64,000 nucleotides of DNA from Eumeta japonica (Eukaryota; Arthropoda; Insecta; Lepidoptera; Psychidae), in NCBI GenBank assembly GCA_005406025.1, contig BGZK01001330.1:106063-170062 (forward strand), read 5' to 3'. The notes below the pieces were generated by a model. The model did no database searches. It saw only the letters and a list, made by a program, of their open reading frames with translations, and was not told the origin of the DNA. The translations under genes and the position numbers were made by a program. Position 1 is the first letter of the stretch. Every line of letters starts with the position of its first letter. Shown here piece after piece: positions 23,498-37,948 of the stretch.

Positions 23498-24135
23498 ATC
23501 AAATCAAAGTATGTTTATTTCGTAGGTAATAGAAATTAAACTTGAAATGCGTCATTAAGAAATGTTTTCGACATTAAAATTAGCCACCCGTTCCAAATGC
23601 TGATTAACCATGAGAAGAATGAGCAAGAAACTCAAGCATTGCTCTTTTTTACTCATCGATACAAAATATTGAATAATTGGTAATTTAGCACAACACATAG
23701 TAATGACATGAAGCAATCTGATAGCCGAGGAATTCAATGCCATGGGTTTTTTTCATTAACATATTCACACACGGTCCTTGGATAACTTTCTTTTAAAGAA
23801 ATGTTTAAATGCATAAAATGACAAATTTTGAATTTCAGCTGGGATCTTATTATAAAAGCACACACCCTGCCCCTAAACGATTTATTAACTTTGCTTAGAC
23901 GGGTTTTATAGGCAGCAAGATCGTTCTTATGTCTAGTGTTAATATTATCGATGTCGCTCCTTTTTTGGAAGGATTCTATATGTCTCTTCACACATACCAG
24001 GTTTTGTTCAGAAGATTGAATTGCGAGAGATTGAGACGACAGCGGTGTGAGAAGGGGGATGGTTATGGGATATGGGATATGATATGGGATATGCGTACCC
24101 AGTTTAAAAGTTAGTTTACATCTAGTTATTGCCAC
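23498..24135 (-). mobile_element. 5'-truncated LINE (CR1/Jockey-like), minus strand
   Basis: On the minus strand it encodes the C-terminal tail of the LINE reverse-transcriptase ORF: CVKRHIESFQKRSD, NTRHKNDLAAYKTRLSKV, then KIPAEI-like and CEYVNEKNPWH blocks with one frame change. A 3' UTR follows with CTACGAAATAAACATAC and a TTTGATTTGATC end at about 23498. The 54.1 kb copy belongs to the same family. It is 5' truncated and dead. Confidence 0.8.
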
Positions 24136-26500
24136 TCAATGTTTGAATTTCAACAAATGATAATACGCGGGCACACACAATTCTCGCATTTTATTTTATT
24201 TCACTATGTGTCTCGTTTATTCGCAGGCTATATCCTACGGATGCTTAAGTTTGCTTTTTTTACTGCCGCTTTTTCGTTTTATAGAGTTTCAAATCAAAGG
24301 TGGTGAAGTAGTTTTCACTTCAAAATTTACGAAAGGTTAATTCAATACATTTGTTAGTCGCTTATAAATCAATTCAAAAATACTTAGTAGTAATTACTAA
24401 TTTAATTTTCTAGTACACATCGAAAATATACTCAACCGATTCAAGAAGTTTATTTTTAAAATGTTCACAAGAGATTATTTATTATCTTTTACCCGATTTT
24501 ACCCATTTAACTTTATTTTTGTATAATATATTTATATTTTGTTTTTATTCATTTTGTATTTTCTTTGTTTTTATATCGTGAATTCAAGCCCTTCTTTCCA
24601 TGAGGTAAACAGAAACCATGTATTTCCAAATTTATCCTTCATTTGGAGTGGTGTAGTATAGTGCAGGTCCTACACACAGTACGTCTTTTACTTCATTAAC
24701 ATACATCGATCGTTTAACACAAACTTTTCAGTTTCGGATGTTTACAATTTAACTCTACTTAATGTGTAACTAATTTGATAAGTTCTCTAGGATGTTCCTT
24801 GTCACCCCTTCCATTGCTTACATTTATTCTTAGTTTTCTTACATCTTATTCTTCTTCTAGACGATCAAACGTCGAACTTTTAAGTTTGTCCTCGATAAGT
24901 CGAAAACCTCCAAAGCTCGAAAAAAATTTTGTTCCCTTTCCTTAAGCTCCAAAATCTCCATTACTCAAAAACTTCAACCCTCTATTTGTCGAAATAGTCG
25001 TGAGCCCATACAAGCCATTTTGGTACATATTTTCCCTCTATGATTCGAAAAAATACATTAGACTTCTGTATTTTGAACATAGCATTATTAACTCGATTTA
25101 TTCCTTATTACCACTATAGGTCGAAGAAAAGTTACCGACTTTAAGAACTTACCGACATGTACACCATTGTTTCTTAGAAGCCAATTTAAAAGTACACAAT
25201 AATTAGGACTGCCAGTTCTAAGAAATGATAAAAGAATTTATGACTGACGTCCATACGCCCTCGGTTGGTCAGGTGTTTCATTTTGGGTACTGATCATTAT
25301 TTTTGACGTTACATATTTGAACTTTAGCTTAGCCATAAGTCGATCATTCTACAACACGAATTTTTTGGCGTTTCCCATGATGTTCGACGTACTTTGACAT
25401 AGTCCTTTTCTAGCCGTTGAGTACTTATTCTACCATGCCATACCATTTTTTCCTTATCCATATCTAATATCACTCTACACACAGCACAGAAGTCGCACCT
25501 CGACTGTGATAATTTTTCTTTCATGTTTCTACTACTATTGGCAAGAATGCATATCTTAGTTATTAAAGCAAACTGGAAGTAGGTCTGAGTTTATAACAAT
25601 ATTAAAGCAAGCTCTAACTCCAATTTTAATCCAGCCCTGCACCAGTGATATTCACTGACTCATGGGCAGATTGTAAAATCAAATATTCATTTTAAACGAC
25701 GAAGGAAAATAATTAGAAGAAAGCTACATGTTGTCATATCTTTAAATAAATAAGTAGACGTCTTACAGACACGCATCGAGGTCGCAACATGCAGTAGAGA
25801 CTAGTGCAATGCTTGCAGTACGGCTCGCGGCAGAAGTTGACTCGTCAGCAACGGAATGCGGTCGCGTCAGTGGGTTTTTGCATCACTAGTTACGGTACCC
25901 GCCCTACCCGTTTTCATTCCCCTGAAAAAGTCGCTTCGACGTTTGCGACAGCCCCGCCTTTAGTACAGGCCGGATTCCTAGTATTCACGCATTACATCCG
26001 CGCCCGTTCAAAGTAACGCCACCGACCATGCACTTAGTATACAGCCTTAGCTTATAACATATTATACACGATACTTATGATAGCGGTCCTAGGGATCTTA
26101 TATTATTAAAATGTCGCTCACTCAAAATGAAAAAAAAGACCAAGACTTATATGTGTACACTTATACATTTTAAGGCAACCCCAGAGAACATGTTTCGAAT
26201 GAATAAAAATTCGGGAAAGATCCTCCAAAACAATTACATCGTTAGAAAACAAAGACTAGTGACCTTCGTGGTTTCTCACTTAAAATTGTAAACTCCCACA
26301 TCGATCCTAGTGCGCCGAGATAAGCACTTGACATTTATGTCGACATCACCTGGGGGCGTTCGACAATCAACACTGGCTTGATTGATAGATATCGAACATT
26401 TTCAGTGTTAAACAACCAACGAAAGCGCTCCCAACCACCTCATTCAACATGCAATTATGCATAAACATTTCGAACTTCAACTAATTTGTATCTTTTTTTA
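24136..26500. other. AT-rich non-coding DNA, nothing firm
   Basis: A short GGGATATG tandem at 24060-24096 overlaps the left edge. 25324-25524 has a 66-codon minus frame without a confident match. 25800-26016 is a moderately GC-rich patch. Confidence 0.5.
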
Positions 26501-26504
26501 GGGT

Positions 26505-27155
26505 TCCGTATCCAAAGGGTAAAAACGGGACCCTATTATTAAGATTCCACTGTCCATCTGTCTGTCTATCACCAGGCTGTATCTCATAAACTGTGATAGC
26601 TAGACAGTTGAAATTTTTACAGATCATATATTTCTGTTGCTGCTATAATAAGAAATATTAAAAACAGAATAAAACAAATATTTAAGTGAGGCTCCCATAC
26701 AACGAACGAGATTTTTTCGCCGTTTTCTTCTCGATCTTAATAACGACAACAAGTAGGAACTTGAAATATTTACAGAATATTTAGGTTCATTCAAAATCAT
26801 CATCTTCAGATCCCCATTATCACATGCAATGGGATAATGAGGATCAACAAAACAAACGATCTTAAACTCGAATATCTCAACTGTTTCCATCGAGGAATGC
26901 CAGGCCCTCAACCGCGGCTCTATCTCTTAATAATATTGCATTGTTATTACGCGATTTATATATGCATACAAAATTTCAACTCAATCGAAAACCGCGAAGT
27001 GGGTCAAATTTAACTTGCAAGATTTGGTTACAAACAGACACAGAGACAGATGAAACTAAAAAAAAAGATTATAATATAGTATCTAATGTTGATAATATAG
27101 ATAATGGTACGGAACTCTTAGAGCGCGAGTCCGACTCGCGCACTTTATATGTAAT
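26505..27155 (+). repeat. GGTTCCGTA...GTCCGACTCGC dispersed repeat, fullest copy
   Basis: It begins AGGGTTCCGTATCCAAAGGG, AACGGGACCCTATTATTAAG and a TGTCCATCTGTCTGTC run, and ends GGTACGGAACTC...GCGAGTCCGACTCGCGC. This structure is very common in lepidopteran genomes as I know them. The ORFs inside (26624-26911, 26941-27168) are not genes. Related pieces lie at 8975, 33010, 38400, 43055, 44035 and 56330. Confidence 0.75.
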
Positions 27156-27184
27156 TGCAATTGTTTAATTTAAATCAAAAAGAG

Positions 27185-27228
27185 CTAACTCGAATTTCTT
27201 ATCCGAACGGGTAAGAAATTCGAGTTAG
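27185..27228. repeat. Perfect inverted repeat, 17-bp arms, 10-nt loop
   Basis: CTAACTCGAATTTCTTA (27185-27201) and its exact reverse complement (27212-27228). The loop is TCCGAACGGG. Confidence 0.95.
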
Positions 27229-27239
27229 ATAATCAATAA

Positions 27240-30200
27240 GAACTTATTAAGGTAAAAATACCTTACGAAAAGAGTGGTAAATTCTTTAAGTATTATGACA
27301 TTCTTCAAGTATACTCGTGAAATAAAAAAAAATTAAATTTGAAATAAATTTCAATGTTGAACACATGGAAGACCGACTGCGTCGCGTTGCAGCGGCACAA
27401 CCCAAAATTAGGACTGGGCTACTGCACTACACTGCTTGTTACAAGCTTACTAGTGGCATCTCTGAGCATGTAACAAGGAGATGGATTAGGAAATAGGAAA
27501 CTACCGATACGTTGACGACAATGGTCTAGGAACGTTAGGAAAACGGATTTTGCGGGCGTCGACGGCGCGAACATCGCACGCCGACGACAGGTCGATGCCG
27601 TAAATCATAGCCGTTTTATACACAAAAAAGATTCACGCGGAACCCATAAACATAATAGCGGAACCATCAACGTAATGCGCAGGCCCGGCCCGAGGCCGGA
27701 ACGCGCTCATAAGGAAAGAGGAAGTGTAAGCGCGTGCTACACTGAGTGCAGTCGGCGCGGGCGCACAAACCAGTGCGTTTGACGGCGGCGTCATATTTTC
27801 ATATTATAAATGGAATACGGTATGCGCGTGGGTTTGTACAAATTTAACTGTGTATCACGCAACTTAATAAAATAGAATTTTGATGTAGGTTTGATTAATG
27901 ATCGTAGCACTAAATAACTTATAATGACCTAACGATTGTAAGTCGTTATAAGTTATTTAGTAGCCGGACAACCGAGCTTTGCTTGGTTTCCTTAGAGTTT
28001 GCCGTGCGAATATGATACTATTCTTCTTCAAGAAAAGAGTTTGTCATGTAGTGGTCATTGTTGTTGAGTACCGATAACAGCAATAATGTAATTACCTCAA
28101 AATTCTATTGAATTGCGACAATTAAATAAAGCAACGTTTGGAATGTAAAAAAAATATCACGTTACTGCAAGGAAGACGCCTATATAGAATAACTTGTAAA
28201 GCAAAACTTTATCAAGGCGCAAATCGCCATTAAAATCGTTAGGGCCGTTTTCGTAATAGTCGCGTCAAGTACATCAATGAGAATTGCTCACTTCGAGTGA
28301 CAACATTAGGATAGGCAATTTTGAATTATGTATGGAAACTAACTTGTTTTATTTCCTAATGATTTCTATATATCACATAAGAACAGCTTAAAATATTGCA
28401 AAAATCTATTGAAAATATAAAATAGATTAGGAAAACGGTGATGATATCGGGGTCATTACGTGAATCGGCCGTTTCGTATTTTCAATATTAAAAGCCAATT
28501 TCCTCATACGTTGTTGAAATTTTACACTGAGAAAAAAATATTCGTCACTAATATAAAAAGTTTGAATAACGTAACGGATTTACATCATTCATTTTTATCG
28601 GTTAAATGTACGCATTACTTGTTAATATAACGTATTAATCAGCTATCGCAAAGAAGCTTATTTAACCTAGCTTAGTCAGAAATTCTTTTTCAGTGCAATA
28701 GTTCGTCAAACTTTAGTCGACGGTCAACTCGCCAGTTTGTACACGTAGACCGAGTTGTGGCCGTTGAATGCAATTAACGAGTTGCCAGTGCGTGATGAAA
28801 TCGGCCCTAAAACCGAACGATCGCCTCACATCTGCGGCGCGCGGCGGTCGAGTTACACAAACAGCGAGGACCCCGAACTTTTGAATTTCGCTCCGGACTT
28901 TTCAAGTCGAGCCCCGGGCGCCCGGCTGTCGTCACATCGCGCTACCGGAAGCTGACTTATTTCTGTTCACGGTACGGTTTCGTTAGAATTTATGATAAGG
29001 ATTGGCTCAACGATACGCTTGTTTGTGAATACTACATCTGTTAGGCGTTCGCGGGCGATGAAGCGCCCGGCCGACGACGGACGATAGCAAGACGTCGGAC
29101 GGGCGATTAGATGTTTGCCAAAGCGCCCGTCTTCGTCGGCCGGATGAAGAAAAACAAGCGTTTTTTTATTGATTTAAATGTCAAAATTTGCAAAGTAGAC
29201 TAATTTATAATCATAAATATTAATGACAGCCACGAAGCGAAGACGAATACATATCGGCTAAAGGCTAAGGTCGTGTCGAAACAGAGCCGGTTGCGGCTCC
29301 TGCGCACCCCACGCCGCCACGGGTTGCAGTGGATTATTGAAAAGTAGAACCTATAAGAGGAGTACCTCTGTTTGGATTTACAAAACTGCATGCGCTAGCG
29401 ACTACCTATAATAAATTATTTATATAATGGAAATATTTAGTTCATCGTGGTCACCGACAGGGACGCTGTAAAGAATATCACACAAATAATTAACTGCAGC
29501 CGTTAGCGAGTGATACATGTTTTTAAACTCATAATAGAGGTGTTGTGATGATTATAAAATGTACGCTGTGCCGCATGAAGGGATTTCACCAGCAGCGACT
29601 CCGCACGTGACGAAGTGGGAACGCCTTTGCGATTGACGTGCACCCGAAGACGGTCGCTTCCGGTTCGAACGATTCGTCCCGCCGGAGCTACAAAAGCGTC
29701 CCCCGAGGCGACGAGGGTGGGGCAGCTCTCCGTCCGGCGCTGCCGCTCTATTTAATAATTTTTTTTTAGTGTCCTAAATACACTATTATTTATTAAAATT
29801 TTTAAATTAATATTTAATATCTTAAAAGCGTTATTTAGTGTGACGTACTCGATGTTGAGGTCGCGCACGCCACTTTAAAATACCACGCGGAGAGACATTT
29901 TCAGCGTTAAATTCAAATTATAAATAATGGAGGTAGAGTTCCGAGAGTTAAAGGTATGTTATAGGAAATTTCCTCCTCTTTAAGGATTTTATTTTCAAAT
30001 TTCTTAAATGTTGATAGTTTACGAGATATTGACGAAAAATAAAATACTTTTTTTCATCTTTAATTGTTTATAAATTTTGCAATTTGTTATGTGCTAGCTG
30101 ATAAACGCTTTCGATACATTTTTCTGGACATTATTCCGGATCGAATGAGCTATCGCACGTATTCTTAGAGCCAGTACATCTATTTTTTACCATTTTCAAC

Positions 30201-33005
30201 TTGTTATCTAAACTAATGAAACTTATGTCCGCTTTTGTTTACGTCGAAATTGTTTTGTTTTTTATGACCACTTTTGGTGTCGTATTTAACCATATTATAT
30301 CTAACGGCGTTGAACAAATTTTCAGATATTCTACTATGTCAACGAGTAATTCACATTAACACGGGGTACAAAACAACAATCAAAATTAAAGCAACATTAA
30401 TTTTAAAACGCTTGATGCAACGAATATTTTTTTTTGTTTGTTTTTACTAATTGATCCCCGACCTCAATTCTTTTACTTAATGAGTGCGTTGCGCAAAAAT
30501 AATGGCCTTACTCAGGAAAAAAAATCTTCCAGTTCTATCGTCTCCAAAATCAATTTCGTTTTTTGTTAAAATTTAAATATCGTGTCAATTGCGAGTAAAA
30601 AGATAATGCACTCACAGGACCACATATATGATTATTTTTAGTATTCAATATCATTATATTTCAACGGATTTTTGTTAATTTTTTTACGATTTTTTGGTAT
30701 TTATATACTCTTGTTGCAACACAAACCTCGACCGCCCAGTCTAACGAAGCAGGACCACAAACGATAGCAGGACAGCCTCGACTCAAATTGGGCTGCGTAA
30801 TTTCACTACTTACGCCCCCTATACGTACAGTTCAACGCACGGACTTCTTTGAATTGCCGGCAATGACTATCATCGAGCGCGGTGTTGCCCGATCAGGTAA
30901 AAGGCGGATGCAATGCGCGTATGCGTGGTGAGGAGCACCCAGACCTACCGGACACAAACTTCGTACCGCCCGACCGAATACTTCACAGCGACGAAGAACC
31001 GGCCGTCCTACTGTGACGGTGTGAACGGTCATCTCATCACAAAAAGAGAGTGCCCGATTTCCTGTGGAACGCAAGCCCACTCAATTTTCATAGTGTCCAT
31101 TACGAAAATTACAAGTTGTTTAGAAAATAAATAAAAACGTTATTTTTATTATTAAAAAACATATCCATCCAGAGCTATGATTTTAGTGTCATTACTTATA
31201 TTCTCCATCCATTCCAGTTCATTTAGTAATATTTTTTAGAATGGTCATAATAATATAATGTGAATGAACAACCCATCACCTCTCATAGCCTTTCGAATAA
31301 CAATATAGTATAAAATGAAATACTAATTATGAAGCGATAAAAATTCTTGGAAACTTGGATAGCAAAAATACGTACATATTTACTTTTCAAAAGTCACGAG
31401 GATTCGTTGGCATTTATTTCTAACTTCTTCAAGTGAGCTATAACAATAAATTAATACGTTACATAACACATTTTTTTTTACATAAGACAATAATAAATTT
31501 CGGTGTACATTACCAAGTCAAGTTACTATACTTACTCGTAATTACAAAAAGAAATGATATATTGCGAATATTTTATTGACTTTGCTAAAAATAATTAAAT
31601 AAGAAATAAGCACGGGAATTTATTTATTAATATTTGTATGCAACTGATAATAACTATAATTCAATCAAATTACTTTAATTACACCGAACCGAATCAAGAT
31701 GCACCAAAATATTTCAACGAGATATAACCTCAAAATTAACTATTTTAACATTTTCGATTTTATTTTTGTATGACATAGAAAAATGTGTTATGTAATGTAT
31801 TAATTTATTGTTATAAATCACCTGAAGAAGTTGGAAATAAATGCCAATAAAACATTGTGACATATAAAAACTAAACATCTACGTATTTTTGTTATCAAGT
31901 TCCGACGAATTTTTATCATAATTATGAACATGGATGAGGCACTGAATGCAAACTAATTACGAAATTTGAAAATGTTGAAATCTTGCCAAAATAAAGGAGA
32001 CCGACCACGGCCGCCGACCGACTTTGATTCTAGCCGGGTGTTGCCGTTTTCAGGGGCCGCCCAGCGACGCGAGCGCGCGGCGTGCGCTGAGGGCGCGCCA
32101 TCCCGCCCGATCTTACGTGGAGGTGAGGGCGTAATTATTTTTCCACGAGAAACAGTATAAAATTGTGTGAAAATTGGGTTAAATTAAGTAAAACATGTTT
32201 TACCACCAAGCTACATGATAATATTTATCGAAGTATTGAGTTTGTGTGTGAGCAACAACGGCTTAGAGCGGCTTAATCAACGAAGCTGAAGGAACAGGTG
32301 ATTTTACTGAAAATCTCATGAATAAATTGATTCCAGTAGTCACTCGTGAGGTCGTACGAATCCCCGTGGAGTGAATTAAAAAGAATATTCTTTCAAGAAT
32401 GTCAGTGGTTGCTATTTATATATTATATTGTCCGATTTTCTCACTGTTATTCTAGACTACGTTTCTAGTAGTCTAGATTTACTTTTATTATATTACGTTT
32501 ACTAGTCTTTCTTAGTCGAACAGTGAAAATTAATCGAACTATGTTTTTTTTTTTATAAATGCAACGTAGTCAAGCACAGATTAATGTACTTCCACAAAAA
32601 AATATTTAAAAAAATCTCAGATTGGAGATACAAGCCAAATCTTACGACATCTTATCAAATCAAACTCCAAAATCGCCTTAGGTAATTAGAGGATGCCCCC
32701 GAGTGCGTTTATGATTAAAAAAGCGGTGTACGGCGTGCGCGCGTGCGTGAGTGGCGGGTGCTGGCGCGCCGCCACTGCATCGCGGCCGCGCGCCGGCCCG
32801 ACCCCAGCCAAATCATTGCACCGCAGCATCGGGCAGAACCGAGATCGCTTCAATGTCACACGCCAATGTCGCACGGCCACTGTCGAGGCGGTGGGCGATA
32901 GTTACGTACTTCACCAATTGTTTTTGGGTTTACGAATTCGCGTCTGCCACAGGAATCGACTGAAGCGATCATAAACACAATAGAAAACCTACGTAGCGAT
33001 GGAAA
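27240..33005. other. Non-coding DNA with several GC-rich islands
   Basis: Islands at 27540-27790, 28800-28960, 29040-29120, 29570-29745, 30720-31080, 32000-32120 and 32690-32960. The best open frames are 28755-28955 (plus, ...NSEDPELLNFAPDFSSRAPG...) and 30913-31134 (plus, MRVCVVRSTQTYRTQTSYRP..., with AATAAA just after its stop). Neither matches a known family, so they are listed here and not as CDS. AT-rich stretches between the islands are featureless. Confidence 0.4.
27909..27961. repeat. Perfect inverted repeat, 16-bp arms, 21-nt loop
   Basis: ACTAAATAACTTATAA (27909-27924) and its exact reverse complement (27946-27961). Confidence 0.95.
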
Positions 33006-33009
33006 CATA

Positions 33010-33412
33010 TTTTTTAAGGTTTCTTATCCAGAGAGTACCGAACGCTTTATTACTAATGCTCCGCTGTCTGTCCGTCCGTCTGTTTGCTCGTCCGTCACAA
33101 GGCTTATCTATTATTTTATGTATTCTTATCTACCATTCAAAAACAATAGACAAGAAATTATAGATTTTTAGATAATTGTTAAATAATTTAAAAATACATA
33201 CCGGTATCTTGTTACCAAGTTATTTACGGATGTAGTTATTATGTATTAGTTAGACGATGTATTACTTTTACTAATCTTTACGAATAATCACATATTGCTA
33301 ATGCACCTCTTTTGTGTTTTACTAAACTATTTTTTTAATGTGTAGTGTTAAATTTTGTACACTGGTACGGAAACCTTCGTGTGTGAGCTCAATTCACACT
33401 TGACCAATAACT
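33010..33412 (+). repeat. GGTTCCGTA-type dispersed repeat, copy
   Basis: AGAGAGTACCGAACGC...CGCTGTCTGTCCGTCCGTC at the left and GGTACGGAAACCTTCGTGTG...CACACTTGACC at the right match the ends of the 26505-27155 copy. Confidence 0.65.
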
Positions 33413-35525
33413 AAAATATATTTAGTGGATTCAGAAATATTTCATTGCATTAAGTGCAGCGAATGCTGCGGTCGAACTAATTAATTTTTACTGCACACGC
33501 AGAACAATTGCAAGCATTATAATTGTTATAGATGAGTATGTACGTGCCGCACACCACACCAGTTTACGTTTCCTACTTAGTTAGATGAAGAGCCGACGCG
33601 AACATTGCGCCTGCGCACCGTGGCGTGCAGAAGCGTCCGGCGGCGCGATTGGATAACTAGGGAGGGACTGCAGCCCCTCACACGACCGCATCTAGGCCAA
33701 ATGCCATCGCGCGACCTATAAAATCTATTAATATTTCTACAAGTCAAAACCATTAGACGTAGATTTCGACCGTTATAGAAAAATTTCAGACATGGAAATC
33801 AAGAAAACGAAAATGAAATATAGCACAAGATCGGCTAAGGGCACGGTGCCAGAAAAAGAAGAAAACGAATGCCGAACCTTAAAGCTGCCCGCGATGTAAG
33901 CCCTAAACGAGTCTACTGAAACGAGTATATATGACCTAGTATCAAAATATATGACCTATAATCAAAATATAGTTTTCGAACTGACGTATACTATACACTG
34001 TGCATATTTGTCCTCGCACAATAAAAAAATATTTTAATATTTAACTTCATGAAATTTTTCACTAGTTTTTTTGAACTTAGAATGCTTAGTAGATAGCATA
34101 CATTAAAGACCTATCGAAATATATCGATGTATTTTACTATACATTGACGAAGTTCGAGACGGTACTGTGCGCATTAAGTGTATTGTTACCACATTATTAC
34201 ATTGGGCGATAATCCTGTAAATATTTTATAAGTTTATAAATAATTAAAAAAAAACTGTAATGAGCTACAAATCAGACAATGGGCGGGGTAATGGATGAAG
34301 GCGTTCGTCGAAGACACCCTCCCCGCTATCGTCCACAGCTCGCTAATCGTGCGTGATGACAACAATTACGCGTAGCGGTTTAAATACGGGTTCTCCTTAG
34401 GTTCTTTCACTTCTGTAGAATCCATTTCGGTTTAGCCTGACACAAAAAAAACATTATCAGAAAAAATGTTCCCCATAGCCGTATTAAAATTCGTCGCATT
34501 TCAAAGCTCGAGTACATATGATGAAAGCAGTAAAGGTCAATATTGACAGGGTTTCGGGCGAGCTTTCATTAGCATAGGTGCGTGAGGTCGCGGGCCGAGC
34601 CCCCGGGCGGTCCGGAGCCCCGACCAATGTTTGTCGACGCATGTATGAATTTCTAAAACGGTTTAACCAGATCCTGCGCTCCACGCGGTATATTATAATT
34701 TATATCCCGATAATACGCCCAAAATGTGGTCGCTCATTTTGTGTTCAGCGAACCACATCCTTTCATAAATACGCCGGTGGCTCGGTTGTCAAAAGCGTCA
34801 ACTTGGAACGGGAATGTACCGGGTTTGATGCGAATCGGCTAATTAGCTGTGAACCTAAATCAAAGTGAACCACTCGCCCCTTGCCTCAATAAGGACGTTG
34901 AGTCGGATGTATTGGTCGTCACGGGTCCAACGTGGAGGCCTTAAACTTGTCCCTTAATCTGAAAGAAAAAGTTGTGGAGGGATATAATATGCCTCCACTG
35001 TGACATCATAGAAACCTGCCACAATATTCCATAGGTGTGTACCGTATGTCCACTTTATGACGGTCCAATCGATTGGACGTCCAATGTCAGAGACGTTCGT
35101 TTGTTGTAATTCAATCTATATTATTTATACGATAATTAATACTCTTCAGTATTCAAAAATACTGAAAGATATCGCTCTGATCACGTACAAAGTGTGGTGT
35201 ACAATATTTTGTTTGCTTAATTACGCGCTTCTATGTAAATTTTACTAGGTTCTTGCACCCACCCACTTTAAGTCGGTAATCTTATCTATTTATTAGTCTT
35301 AGTGAAAATTTAATACATATACCTACCTAAAAACAGAGAACTGAACTTTGCTATGTAGTGGTATGGCATAAGATAAGGACAGTCTGATCGAGCACTTCAT
35401 AAATATTTAAGAACGTACACGGTAACGCAATAATCTTGAAAAATATATGCGTTCCACCTGACAACAGAATACAAAAGAAAATCATAATGTTTGATACAGC
35501 GTAGGTGAAACCATATTGTAACAAT
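33413..35525. other. Non-coding DNA (start of EEIG1 intron 1)
   Basis: It contains a two-unit 25-base tandem (ATATATGACCTAGTATCAAA and ATATATGACCTATAATCAAA, 33926-33970) and GC patches at 33590-33720 and 34560-34640. A minus-strand scan found no EEIG1 exon 2. Confidence 0.5.
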
Positions 35526-35528
35526 TTA

Positions 35529-35822
<294 letters not shown>

Positions 35823-36615
35823 AGCACCGGTCTTCTAGGTGAGCACTCGACCAGTCGAAGCGGATAATTTTAATATGATATAGATCGCTAATTTGGCATC
35901 GGGAGAACTTCGTTTTCGCTCACGATCCGCGAGATGACAGCCGTTGCCGGAGACGCCGACCTGCGGACAGAAGACAAACTCGTCAGACGATCGTACGAGC
36001 GCATCGCGGCCGCTCGGCCACGTCTGCAACACTGTGACGACATTTTATCGCTAACGGCCGCCGGACGACGCACGGGCGCGATCGATAAGGTCGTTACGAA
36101 ACCTTATTAGAATAGGCGCGATATGCGCGCCCTAATCCAGATCGAGTCTGATGTCCGGATGCGGCCCCGATGAAACCTTCTAAATGAGGTAAAGGAGCAA
36201 ATTGGAAAATTTAAGGCAACCAAAAATACGTTACAGTAAGTATTGTACAGCGACCACCTTAGTCATATCTTCACTACAGCGTTCGAGAAAAACAAAAGGC
36301 AACAAACATTAGAAACGCAGTCGAAGGCCGACAACTCCATTTTCAACTAGTATATGTCAGGAACGGCTTCCGGCTACGACTCTAACGCTATTAGGGGAGT
36401 TGTAATCGCACCGGATCTGTAGCTGAAGCGCGGTAGCTGTACGTGGTCGATATTAAAGATTTACCGAATCAGTCATCTACATGAGAGCTTAAAAAGTAAT
36501 AGCATCGAAATAGAAAAGCATATTAGTATTCCTACATACACAAAATGATCAAACGAATTGGCTTCGTAGTAGGCGTGGCGTACGACATTGGCTTCGCCGC
36601 CGTGCAGATGTTCGC
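35823..36615. other. Region upstream of EEIG1; GC-rich patch, no gene recognised
   Basis: Immediately 5' of EEIG1 on its strand. A GC-rich block (about 35900-36140) has open frames on both strands that match no family I know. A 5' UTR exon or promoter-proximal regulation is possible but not shown. 36140-36615 is ordinary AT-rich DNA. Confidence 0.5.
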
Positions 36616-36619
36616 CACG

Positions 36620-36800
36620 TGTCCCTATTCTTTCTCTTTCTGTCGTCAACCAGTGTCTTTATTCTTTCTGTTTCTTTCGCTTCAGTTAAGAAATAACAGT
36701 GATATTGAAAATACATCTAAAAAAGACAATAATAAGGTCCTTTGTAAGAGATTTATTTGGTTTAAAAATGTCGTATATCCTCATTTACATTTGTGTGAGT
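36620..36800 (+). repeat. Dispersed repeat, copy 2 (pair with 12080-12215)
   Basis: A TCTTTCTGTTTCTTTCGCTT-rich start, ATACATCTAAAAAAGACAAT, GGTCCTTTGTAAGAGATTTA and TTTGGTTTAAAAATGTCG follow the same order as at 12.1 kb. The 108-codon frame at 36545-36871 falls on it and is not called as a gene. Confidence 0.5.
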
Positions 36801-36929
36801 TATGTGCCACGCATGAACGTAAAATTGTTCAACGTTATTATAATTCTATACTTTTCTGTTTCGATGAGTAATAGCAATATTAAAAATTGAATTCAACTGG
36901 TTACACTTCGTCGTTGTGACGTCATTTTC

Positions 36930-37890
36930 GAAGACGGTCGCTTGCATCACGTATATTTAGCAACAAAAAATGGAGCTGCTCGTTTTCTAGAATTTCAAAC
37001 AATGTCATAGCTCAGCAGAATTTCACTTAAGTTCAAATTGCTTTTGGCGACGAAACACCAAGCAGACGACAAATAATAAAAATATTAATGCCGGCTCCAA
37101 ATGATCAAAATATGCAGATTTTTAGAATACACAATGAGATACGGGAACATTTAAGTACCGGCGGTCGGTAGGAGTCAGATACTACAATCCTACGCAAACA
37201 TTTGGATACCTGTGCTCGCTGAGAATGTCATGTAATTCAAACTCGGCTTTTCATCGAGTTACAAAACGAAATTTTTAACTCGATGCAAAGCCACGCTTAT
37301 CGAATTCGCAGAAGGGTCGTGAAATCGGTTATGAAGCATAGTGATGGCGCAACGTGGATTTACAACCACGGCCACGAGCGCAGCAGCAATCGACCACTTA
37401 CTGTTTTGAAACGAGCCGAACCTGGCCAGAGACGGCGCCTCGTTTTTGAGAACTGAACAAATGATTACTGTCGCTTTGGGGATTCGTAGTGCCGCCCACG
37501 CAAAGTGAAGCAAGATCATTTGCTTGCTGTAGCTTATTAAGGGATTCCATAAAATAACCCTAAACGGAGGACGTAGCGTTTAGTTATTTTTTTTTTTTGC
37601 AATATTTTATTCGCAAGCTCTTCTGAGGCGAAATTTTGTGAATATTATAGCTCTCAAACGGCAAGACCGCCTAATGACATTTTGAAGGCGACAAATGTAG
37701 AATTCATGAGCCAACCTCTATAGATTTGTCTTAACAACTTGTATCTTCTTCCTATTTCTAAAGTTAATGTAAGAATCAAGTACGTGATTTTCATCACCTC
37801 AAGAGACTGTCGAGGAGTATGGAAACATGCTTGTAAAGAATGAAAGAAACATTACTAAAACTGTCTTATTGCTGCTCACGGAGAATATAA
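36930..37890. other. AT-rich non-coding DNA, one hairpin
   Basis: An imperfect inverted repeat (37245-37260 with 37277-37292, one mismatch in 16) lies in an otherwise featureless stretch. Confidence 0.5.
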
Positions 37891-37891
37891 T

Positions 37892-37893
<2 letters not shown>

Positions 37894-37943
<50 letters not shown>
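37894..37943. repeat. (AT)n microsatellite
   Basis: About 25 uninterrupted AT units. Confidence 0.95.

Positions 37944-37948
<5 letters not shown>

Noticed and set aside
23929..24114. Plus-strand ORF MSSVNIIDVAPFLEG...
   Set aside because: Antisense shadow of the minus-strand LINE reverse-transcriptase tail.
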